Positions 50,098-59,084 of a stretch of DNA of 64,000 nt are shown one piece after another. Both the position numbers and the translations under genes were made by a program. Position 1 is the stretch's first letter; each line of letters begins with the position of its first letter. The DNA is from Terana coerulea (Eukaryota; Basidiomycota; Agaricomycetes; Polyporales; Phanerochaetaceae). A model generated the notes under the pieces. It was not told where the DNA came from, ran no database searches, and was given only the letters and a program-made list of their open reading frames with translations. The stretch covers positions 98,202 through 162,201 of the forward strand of contig JAKOGH010000686.1 of the NCBI GenBank assembly GCA_024811115.1, read 5' to 3'.

Positions 50098-51606
50098 AGC
50101 TTCCTAAGCTTTCTAAGGGGTGGTGGTGCGGTTTGCGGCTTACTGTTGTGCCGCAGCCCCTTGCTGTGCTTGTGCTGCATTTGTCACTCAGTCCAGGCTC
50201 GCACCTCAAGAGCACTTCACGCACCACAGACCGTAAGAAGCCTCTCCGTATAGCCACTTGCCTCCTGCACAACATCGCGAACCGTACAAAGTTAGGTTCA
50301 GTAGATAGCTTGACTGGCCGGGCGCGGCGCACATGTTCAGGACTGTTCAGGACCATGGTCTTTCTAGATGTTCGCACGGTTGACGATAATAATCACCGGC
50401 CTTATCCAGCAGGTCAAGCTGTCAAGAGCAGCGATTGTATGCGGAAAATGTAGGGGCAGGAGCTCACTTAGATGCTTGGGAGTGGTGGACAGGTCATGCG
50501 CAGGTCATTTTGCCGAATTGCGAGGCAGAGAAGGCCGAGCATTCTACCCAGAGGTTGTGAGGTGCCTCCAATCTCTCCCAGTCAACCCGACACTGGAATA
50601 TGGTCTCTCTAAGCTGCAGCAGAGTAGACGGACTCAGATGCGATGGACGGCCGTAGCAGGATGGAGTGATGGCAAGGTAACTTAGTCTCGATACTCTTGA
50701 CGCACTAGCAAGTAATTTGTTATCGACTACATTTTGCGGCGGACTTTTGTAGTCCAATAACAAACCAATGCCATCAGTCTGTTACTTGCCCTACATGTTT
50801 GGCGCTTGAGCGCTTGTGACGTCGAACAGATTGTCGAGCTTCCATGTCCTCCACCATATCACCGCGCTCAACATTCCTTCTGTTTAGTGCAATTCTGCGA
50901 TGTGTCTGTCTTGAGCCATACCAGGGTAACATCACGCTGGACGTATGCAGAAATAAGCAAATCCAGAAACACGCATCAGGAGAGTCCTTCTACCACAGTA
51001 GTAACTCACTACGCCGCTGCACTCAAAAGCGTTCCTTTACATAAACAGAACCAGGCAGTCCCTTGTAAGGTTCACTTTAGCTGTTTCTCCGGTAGGCCGA
51101 TATGGGCATGCATGCCTCGCGCGATGAGCTTTTTTTCCGCCTTCGAGCTGGGAGGCTGTCGGGGACGGCCTTCGTTCTCCTCCTTCGCATCATGAAGCTG
51201 GAGCATTGATTGTGCTAAGCGACTTCAGCATCTATGCAGGGCTACCGCATCTTATGTTCCGACTGGCGAAGCCGTGCGCGGATAAAGGGACCATCAAGAA
51301 GAAAGCAGTATATGACCTCCGGCGACTGGCGCTTCGTGGGTGCACACCCCGTAACTCCGAGTATGCTGGCCACGGTGAGTGCTCACGGGTACTGAGGCAA
51401 TTGATTCATCATTAACCCACAGCTTCGCTTAACGAACGACAGCTGTCAATTTCCAGTCCAATGTGTGATCCCATGGTCCACCTGTTCGTCGGGACGACGG
51501 AGAATGTGGTGAATAATGGCCTTTCACCGGTGATGTGATTGCAAGGATTCCCAGCTGTGTCTAATCGACAATCCGGTAGAGTGTGGCAGGAAAGCAGCCC
51601 TCACAG
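50098..51606. other. Intergenic between divergent genes
   Basis: This is the promoter interval between SET member B (-) and the helical-protein gene (+). Several open frames exist (for example 50025-50453 +, 50494-50763 -) without recognisable features. It contains the small inverted repeat at 50716-50764. Confidence 0.55.
50716..50764. repeat. Short imperfect inverted repeat (hairpin)
   Basis: TTTGTTATCGACTACA at 50716-50731 faces TGTAGTCCAATAACAAA at 50748-50764 across a short spacer. Very similar arms (TTTGTTATCGAACTACA and GGTCGATAACAAA) occur at 62820-62892 inside the hAT-like MITE, so this may be a fragment of a related repeat. Confidence 0.6.
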
Positions 51607-51614
51607 TATAAATA
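51607..51614 (+). promoter_or_regulatory. TATA box
   Basis: TATAAATA lies 105 nt before the start codon at 51719. A consensus TATA box at this distance is typical of strongly or conditionally expressed fungal genes. Confidence 0.6.
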
Positions 51615-51718
51615 CCTCGTATTCATGGCTCTCATTTTCAGCAAAGCTTTCACCTCTCGAGCGAACAATCCTCTACACACCTCAACTCTCGTACTTTCTC
51701 TCAGCCTTATCTAACACA

Positions 51719-52991
51719 ATGGGAGTTATTTACCCCGGTGAGTATTACTGCGTCTGCCAGCTCATAACTCCTCTTACCTGGCGTAGACAACACGAACCGC
51801 GCCGACCGTGTCAACGCTCTCTGCAACGATATCGGCCAAATTCAGCAGGCTATCAGCGAAGCTGTCGACAACCAGAACACCGAGAACGGCCGTGCACTCG
51901 CCGCTTTGGATGCTATTATCTCGTCCCGTGGCTACGCCAGCTTCGAAGATTATTACAACAAGGCGATGAGCCTGCTGACTCCTGATCAGAGGGCCACATT
52001 CGAGAACATGAAGAAGGAGCTCGAGGGCCAGGACACTAACATCGACCTCGCTTTCAAGATCTCTAGCGGTGTAGGCTGCGGTGCTGCAATCGCCGGCTTG
52101 TCAGGTATATTTGACAGCGAGGACTCAAGCTATTGAGCTAATCAGATATCGGACTGCAGCTACTACGGTGGCAAAGTTGTTGAACGGCAGTGCCCTCCGC
52201 ATCTCTTTGCAGGCCATCGGCGCGGGCATCTCGAAGGCTCTCAACGGTATGTCACTCCCAGTAAAACGCTGTGAACTGTACTCAACGGCCTATTACCATT
52301 ATTTTGTGAAGGCTCCGTTGATGAAGGCGTACTGCTTATGAAGGGCGGCTCGCGTGCCTTGCGCTGGGCTCTCGACGCCGGTGAACTTTCCGAGACCGTC
52401 GAGGAGGTTGTCTCGGCCTTCAAAATGGCTGCTGCAGTTCTGACCGTTGTCACGATTGTGTTGGACGGCGCCCTCCTAATTTACGAGGCCATTGAGGGTG
52501 AGAAGCAGAAGGAGGCTCTTGACAAGTTCGTATCTGGTTATCACACTACGACGCGAAACTGACAGGCTGCCTGCGCTAGTGCCATTGTCCAGCTTTGCGG
52601 TCGTCGTCTCATCGCCAAGAAGCTTGAGTTATTCAATGCAAGCAACCTGACGTTCATGCCCCAGGCGATTGCTCTTCTCGATGAACAGGCGGACTACCAG
52701 AGCAACGTGGAAAGTGGTGACATGACTCAGGAGGAAGCCGATTCGTTGATTGCGAAGAAGGGGAATACTATCGCCACCAATGTTGCAACGGTAACTCGTT
52801 TACTATTTAGTCGACGTCATGGTTTGCTCACACTTAGAGTTCAGGCTCTTGCAGCTATCACGGACCAGACCGCTTGGAACGACCTCAGCACCCAGGACAA
52901 GGCCGGAAACCAGTGGTTGAATGACGACCCGAACCTTGCCGCCATTCAGAGCTGGATTGCGCAGCAGCCTGATGACTCCAAGTCTTCTTAG
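51719..52991 (+). CDS. Unrecognised helical protein with two hydrophobic segments
   Basis: The start MGVIYP at 51719 is followed by an intron (51738-51786) and DNTNRADRVNALCNDIGQIQQAISEAVDNQNTEN. After joining introns near 52105-52159, 52245-52311, 52530-52565 and 52792-52845, the protein is about 325 residues. It is mostly predicted helix. Hydrophobic stretches occur at ISSGVGCGAAIAGLS and MAAAVLTVVTIVLDGALLIYEAI. No signal peptide is visible. The end is IQSWIAQQPDDSKSS. I do not recognise the family. Long amphipathic helices around a central hydrophobic segment recall alpha-helical pore-forming or membrane-remodelling proteins, but this is only an impression. The frame is open through every exon. 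A TATA box stands upstream. Confidence 0.7.
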
Positions 52992-53338
52992 GCGGTATTT
53001 GGGGGTCAGCGTGGGGTTGCATTTCGGATGTGTACGCTCTCGCGTTTGATAGCTCTCGTTTGTGGAAAAGCCCTCATGCATGTCGTACAATGAATAGCAT
53101 ACGCTCCGTAACTCAGAAAAGCTCCAGATGAAGGCCGCCCTCTCCTGCGACTCAGCATCCGTTGGAATCAAGGTCGGTTCATTTGCACGTAACACGGCTA
53201 CATATAACAACGCGACGTGGCGAGCGGTTCACCGCACATTCTGGATGATATAAAGCAGCTTACATTCGTGCACGACCACGCCAAATTCAGGGTATTCGAA
53301 TGCGTATCCTATGACAGCCCGAATTAACGCGTAAAAAG

Positions 53339-54907
53339 TCATTGAGCGCGCTTGGGCAAACCACCGGCGTCCGACAAGCGTATGTGTTCCAAGGCCATGT
53401 CTACCTCACGAACCTGAGATGAGTCGCTACTGTGCAAGAGAACCATCAACTCCCTAGTGGAGGCGAACCATCTCTCGAAGTCGCGCCACAATGCCTTCCC
53501 GCCCAGCTGCCAGCAATGCGCGAGGAGATAGGCCTGTTCAGCATGTAGCCTCTCCTGCTCTGCCCAGAGCAGCATCTCCTTGTATCGTCGCACCGTGAGC
53601 ACCTGCAGCTTCATGTCTTCTTCTGGCCGCCCTAAAAGCTCCACCATCTCAGCTACGGCCGCTCTTTTCATATCGCTTTGCGCCTGTTGTTCCTGCGGGA
53701 GCGAGCATGAGCGGCACGCGCAGGTGAAATCCCACCGCTCCCGTAGTGTCTTTTGCCGCTCAGCTCTAGGCGCGGCTTCACAGATGTAGGAGATGGTGAT
53801 CTCCTGACCTTTGCGGATGCCGGCACGTGCTCGAAGGAAGCCGGTGAAGGTAGTGGAGGTGAAGTCGAACATGGCGTTGGGCATACAGTCATGGTTCGTG
53901 CGGGAAACTGTGAGGAAGAGGGCAGAAGCGAGAGATTTGGGAGCGGCAGGGTCCTCGCCATGCCTGCCAGGCTGACTCTTTAGCCCCAGAGGTATCTGGA
54001 ATGCGTTGCGTCCTAGAGCGCCCGCTAACACGTCAGGGAGCGTGCCGGATGGAGTTGAGGATCGCAGCTCCAGCAGAGCGCGGATAGACTCTGGAGATAG
54101 GCATGATAAGGCTCTGTAAAACAGCGGCCTAGGGAGGAGCTGGGATGGCGGAGCCCGCACCAGGATAGGTCGCTCTGCGAACAGAGTCTCGCCAGCCTTG
54201 ATATCGCGACGAGCAATCAGGCCAAGGCCTTTTTGAGGTACTTGAGCGACACGAAACGCCGTGTCCTCAGTTGGAGCAGACAAGGAAGCCGAAGTTTTCC
54301 AACCGTCATATGAAGCGATGTCGAGGAGAGGAAAGAGCCGGCCCATGATTACCGTCTCCTTGCCGTTGTGGGGGATATGAAGGCAGTGATGAAGTCCAAA
54401 CTTCGTGTCTGCCTGGACAATGCGCGGATAATAGCAGACCACCTCGCGTTTCAGGTATACGAGTAGCAACGCGAGCAGTTTTCTGAGAATCGTTAACGGC
54501 CGTGGCGTGCTCCATAGGCTGTCCCCGAACAGAGCGCCGCGGGCATTGCGCGTAACACTCAGCTTGCCGTTCGACCCTGAAATCGTCCTCGCCGTCTCAT
54601 TGTGAGATATGTCTTCGAACACCTCGCTTTTCTTGAGTGGATTCCGCGGGTGTGAGTTTGGAGGCCATGCTCCGGTCTTCGCTGCTCGTTTCGGCGGCTG
54701 CACGCCGTGCGCTGCCTTTCGGTGAAACGCGTTAGCTTTCACGCACTTCACCTGTGATTTACTCACTGTGTGTTTGTGGCAAAGGGAGGTTCGCTTTACA
54801 AGGGCCTTCGCCGAGGAGTAGAACATCGCCGTGTAAGCGAAGACAAACCGGCGTTCAGCGCGTGGCGCGCACCCAACGCGCACCCGTAGGCAAGCGTAAA
54901 GTTTCAC
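53339..54907 (-). CDS. SET-domain protein, cluster member C (intact, up to 522 residues)
   Basis: A single uninterrupted frame. The shared module reads RIVQADTKFGLHHCLHIPHNGKETVIMGRLFPLLDIASYDGWKTS (near 54430-54280), then KGLGLIARRDIKAGETLFAERP. The SET core is TVSRTNHDCMPNAMFDF, with KGQEITISYICEAAP and post-SET CACRSCSLPQEQ. An Ala/Glu-rich helical tail follows (MLLWAEQERLHAEQAYLLAHCW). The SET domain is split by an inserted loop (LGRNAFQIPLGLKSQPGRHGEDPAAPK) before the NHxCxPN motif, longer than in A or B. Met at 54907 gives a Cys/Arg-rich leader; MFYSSAKALVKRTS (54826) may be the real start. It is the best reference sequence for the cluster. Confidence 0.88.
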   Translation of the reverse strand: MKLYACLRVRVGCAPRAERRFVFAYTAMFYSSAKALVKRTSLCHKHTVSKSQVKCVKANAFHRKAAHGVQPPKRAAKTGAWPPNSHPRNPLKKSEVFEDISHNETARTISGSNGKLSVTRNARGALFGDSLWSTPRPLTILRKLLALLLVYLKREVVCYYPRIVQADTKFGLHHCLHIPHNGKETVIMGRLFPLLDIASYDGWKTSASLSAPTEDTAFRVAQVPQKGLGLIARRDIKAGETLFAERPILVRAPPSQLLPRPLFYRALSCLSPESIRALLELRSSTPSGTLPDVLAGALGRNAFQIPLGLKSQPGRHGEDPAAPKSLASALFLTVSRTNHDCMPNAMFDFTSTTFTGFLRARAGIRKGQEITISYICEAAPRAERQKTLRERWDFTCACRSCSLPQEQQAQSDMKRAAVAEMVELLGRPEEDMKLQVLTVRRYKEMLLWAEQERLHAEQAYLLAHCWQLGGKALWRDFERWFASTRELMVLLHSSDSSQVREVDMALEHIRLSDAGGLPKRAQ

Positions 54908-55571
54908 AGTAGACGTTACTCCTCCGTCCGAGACCTTTGTTGAGCGTTTTTGTTGGGTCTCTGTGCTACAACTTCAAGCAATCGCACCAGAATTCGAGAG
55001 CGAGAAACCGGTTTGGGTAGTTAGTAGGACGGAGAAGGAAGAATACACGAATGATGTGAGAGGCGTGATGACACAATGGGCGTCAGGCAAATGCCGGTGT
55101 GGCGAAATTCACGAAGTCATTCGCAAGCAAAATGTATTCACTAATAGTTACTCTCTGACTATTCACCGACATTCGATATTCGTCTACGTACAAGCACCAA
55201 TACTTGGCTGTAACACTGTTGTAACGAGTTGACAACCTTGGTTTCCTATCGAGGTTCGACAGCTGCGCAGCTTGTGGAACAATTCTGCATGCCGCCCTTC
55301 AGCCTTCGAGCGTGTGCGAGGAACTGGCTTGCCAATATAGTCCGCGTTGGTGACCCAGAAGGTAGCACGGATGCCATAGAAAGTTTGCTTCGAGCACGAG
55401 GCTTCCGGGCATAAAAGATGCATACGCTGGTGTGCTGCGGCCCCGCCCCTCGTCTCTACGCCCCAAACCTGAAACCGTACGCCACCCAGCCTGAGCGACG
55501 GTAGCACCCAGTGAGCGGACATTCGTCTCTGTTGAGTGATATAATCTGCTTACCATCATGGTAAAGACGCG
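54908..55571. other. Divergent promoter region between SET members C and D
   Basis: About 660 nt between a minus-strand and a plus-strand paralogue. No gene is recognised. The shared interval could coordinate both genes. Confidence 0.5.
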
Positions 55572-56938
55572 ATGCCCCATAAATCCAAGAAGAAACAGTC
55601 GAAGGCTCGCCCTGTTCCTGCAGAAAACACCGCGCCGCAGGACAACAGCACCACGACGCGGTCCGGGACAAGAAGCAACAGCGTTGATTTGCTGCAGCGG
55701 CTACGTGCAGCTGGAGAGATGGGTAACCGGGAAGACGAACCGCTCAGTCGCATCGAGCGTACTATGGCAATTCTGGCAATGATGGCTAGGATGCGTATCG
55801 GGCCCGATGGCGATACTACGAGGGTTGTCTCAGAAAGTCCGCACATCGTGCTCGCCGACGTCCGCCTCGCCGGCTGCGCCTGTTTCCTCTATATGCCCCA
55901 TGGCAAGAAGGACATGGTCATCGTCGAGCGGCGACACGTCATCGAGGACATAGCATCGTGGGAGGTCTGGAAGAAGCCTGCCCCGCCCGGTACCGCACGA
56001 GCCCCTGTACCGGATTGTCGAGATTCCTGGAAAGGGCCTGGGTATGGTTGCCTAGAGGGAGATTAGGGCAGGAGAGCTCATCATCCAAGAAAGGCCCGCG
56101 TTCGTTATGCCGACCGCCGTGCCGTGTGCGGACGACCAACCTCCCGAGAGCGGAATTTTCCACCAACACGCATTCCAGCGCCTTTCCAAGGAATCTCAGG
56201 ACGCTATCACCTCGCTGAAGAATTCGTACCCACCAGACGCTATGCACTCCCTGACCGGCACCCTCAGAACAAACTACCTGCAGCTCGACCTCACGCCCGA
56301 GCCGGTCGACACAGACGCACACGTCGGGTGCTTCCCTGTGCTATCCCGCGCCAACCACGATTGCACGCCAAACAGCAACTACTTCTTCGCATTCCCGACG
56401 TTCACTGGACAGTTCTGGGCGATGCAGGACATAGCTGCAGGCGAGGAGATCACGATCAGCTACTGTGCACACTGCCAGCCCAAGGCGGTACGGCGTGCGT
56501 ACCTGAAGGAGAAGTTCTTCTTTGACTGTATGTGTGCGACGTGCGTGCTGCCAAGCGAGGAGCAGAGGAGGAGCGACGAACGCCGTGTACAGCTCGCGAA
56601 GATGCTGGACCTGCTGCAGAGCACGGTGGGTTCCTCTTCGCGCGAGGTGACCTCCAAGGAAGCTACATGAGGCAGTCAAGTTGGCTGAGCAGGAGAGGCT
56701 CCCGGTCCACCGTACGCAGGTGCAATTCTTGGGGTCGGCCGCGATAATGGGCGAGCGTTCTCAACCGAGCGTCGTCATGAAGTGGATGGCGGATGCGAAG
56801 GAGGGGTACCGCACAGTCGAGGGCGCAAGCTCGTTCAACGTTCGGAAGTTGACAGAACTCATGTCGTTTATGGATAAGTCTAATGAGAAACCCCCGTGGG
56901 ACTATAAACCCCTGCTGCTAATGGGAAACCCGGTTTAG
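55572..56938 (+). pseudogene. SET-domain protein, cluster member D, damaged and capped by a transposon
   Basis: The start is MPHKSKKKQSKARPVPAENT. The shared module reads HIVLADVRLAGCACFLYMPHGKKDMVIVERRHVIEDIASWEVWKKPAPP. A frame break near 55993 leads into HEPLYRIVEIPGKGLGMVA, then an in-frame TAG at 56053-56055 where paralogues have Arg, then REIRAGELIIQERP. The SET core GCFPVLSRANHDCTPNSNYFF and AGEEITISYCAH are intact, as is post-SET FDCMCATCVLP. A +1 break lies near 56665, then EAVKLAEQERLPVHRTQ. The frame enters the inserted element at 56872, so the last 20 or so residues and the stop come from transposon DNA. The TAG and the insertion argue for a non-functional copy; the frame breaks alone would not. 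Confidence 0.72.
56863..56871. repeat. 9-bp target-site duplication, left copy (GTCGTTTAT)
   Basis: GTCGTTTAT is repeated exactly at 57707-57715, on the other side of the inserted element. It lies inside the coding sequence of SET member D. Confidence 0.85.
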
Positions 56939-57706
56939 CATGATAAGCGCCGTTAGAGACCCCGAACAGTCCTCCTGCAAAGGAGCGTGAGAATGCCAGT
57001 TTACTCAGGCGGCTAAGAGCTTTGTGATTTCCTGGTTAAGTGCGTCACTACTATTAAGGGTCTCGTAGCAGTAGATTGAGTGTGACATAGGGGATCAATT
57101 TGCATGAATTACGTTATGCTGACTGCACTACTTAATTTCTGTGACCCATCAGTGGCTGCGTGTCGGGCCTTAGGCAGGGCGCATCAGAGCGCTTTGGAGT
57201 CTGATGTTGCATGCATTTCAAGAAATAGCAGACTTGATATTCTTTACCAATTCTTTACTTCTGGAAACAGCAACTCTACAGTATTCATGCTGTGGAGCTG
57301 AACCTATCTATGCATTGCCCCGTAGCAAATTGTCGCAGAGTACGTCGGTGCGCATCAACCCATCAACGATCCCGCCGAGTTACCATTTCCGGATTGCGCC
57401 GACGCGCGACAATGCCCTCGTCCCTTTAACACTCATCTCACAGTACAACATGTCTATCATCAATGTATAAAGAAAAATAGGTCATTCTCAACGATTTTTC
57501 AGTGTGTATATGTCGGATAGAGTCCTGTTGTACATGGTTCATAAATATTCCCTGACTGAAGCGGCCTGCAGCCTTTACACCTAGCAGTGCCTGGGGTCAG
57601 CACGTCCGCGCTAAACCCGGCGATTCTGATAGGGAAGGGGTTCATGCTGACTAAGCAATAAACCTGGGGTTTATGAGCGTCAAGGGGTTTCTCATTAGAC
57701 TTATCC
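56872..57706. mobile_element. MITE-like element, 835 bp, 9-bp TSD (Mutator-like size)
   Basis: The ends are perfect 23-bp inverted repeats starting GGATAAGTCTAATGAGAAAC (left 56872-56894, right 57684-57706). Similarity continues imperfectly inward (ACTATAAACCCC on the left against CTCATAAACCCC on the right). The flanking GTCGTTTAT repeats form a 9-bp duplication, the size usual for Mutator-like elements. No transposase is encoded, so the element is non-autonomous. It sits in the C-terminal coding part of SET member D. Confidence 0.85.
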
Positions 57707-57715
57707 GTCGTTTAT
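57707..57715. repeat. 9-bp target-site duplication, right copy (GTCGTTTAT)
   Basis: An exact repeat of 56863-56871. Beyond it the interrupted gene's original frame runs only a few codons to TAG. Confidence 0.85.
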
Positions 57716-59084
57716 GTCCGCGCTGCTTCGAACATAGGCTGTAGTGAAACGGGGAAGTTGGTAATGCGCTTGTAGTGCGTAGTTAAGAAGTAACCGTTGG
57801 CCGCCCGGCGCTAAATTGTCCGCACTCCGCGCTTGGGGCGGGGTGGCGCTCGGAGTTGATCCGGTGGCCATATTTGTGCATGATGCGCCAAGCCCTTCGT
57901 GGGTCTGTTCTCGACCGCGACCATACTTGCCATTACGCTTCGTTCCACTAGGATTACTGAGGCCCGCTCCCCGTTATTCACCATTAACATGAGCAAGCCC
58001 TCTTCTCCTTCGGCGTATTTCGTCTCCACCATCCGGGACTGCCAGGAAGCGATGACAGAACTGCGTAGTCCCAGCTTGCTGCTGGCGGGCGATCTCGATC
58101 CACAGTATCTTGGGCCATCGAATATAAACATAGGCCTGATGCGTACATGTCTGGATGTCAACAAAGCAGACTGCCGATGGGATAGGACGCGAACATAAAG
58201 GATCCGACAGCTACGGCATTTCCATTTCCCTAAAGAGCGAGGTAGATGAAAATTCCCAGGCAGAAGCCTCGGTGTTCTACAGTCAGCCCGTTCTGCTTCT
58301 GCCACACACCACAAGGATACTGACATCCTGTCGAACTGAGCAGCACGAAAATCAGCAAGGGGTGACGACCGCCCGCAAGCTTGCGTCTTCCTGACTGCCA
58401 TCGCCGAGCATGTTATGTGAGTATCATGTGGGGGTCCCCAGGGACCGCATGGTTGGGAATAGACCCGGAGCGACAGAGAGGCTTATTTCCATGCCATTAG
58501 CTCGTCACCGGCTGTCAGGTATCCCCATGACAGTACAGCTTCGCATATTCTTCACGTGAAGATAAGACGCCCAAATCAGACAGGCCGGCCAATGTTTTTG
58601 ATAGTCGTCCAGAGCCAGCCTTCACGTTCGAAAATCCGTTGAAGCTGCTCACGGCCTGAGTATGTATGACTCCGGGGAGTTGTACAACCTTCCGTAGGAA
58701 CGGGCAAGGGCAAGGTGCGTTTGGTAGCCTCGTGTGGGGGCCCAAGTGCTCACGGCGGCATCCAGGCCCCTCGGGTACATACCTCGGCCAATATACGGCA
58801 GCGGAGAAGCTCTGCCAAAAGCTTCTTTAGTGGCTCACTCTACCACTCCTTCTCCGCTGCATCGACGTGATGTCAGTTGCCGCACGATCGTCGCCCACAT
58901 CGAGCGGTCTTCCTGACACTTGGTGGCGTCAGACATGCCATTTCCGGCATCATTCGTCCCCGAATGGCAAGTGTGGACATAAATATGCTCCTAGCGCAAA
59001 TAACTGAACTTCAACCAGTATATATACACCGCTCGAGCCCAATCCCTCCTGTTCTCTACCCCCACCGCCACCGTCGCTCTCAAC
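57716..59084. other. Intergenic, no gene recognised
   Basis: After the tail of SET member D (stop at about 57738), frames such as 57811-58401 (-) and 58877-59269 (+) show no domain. The last few hundred bases should be the promoter of the PUF gene; a TATATATA-like stretch lies near 59020. Confidence 0.5.
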
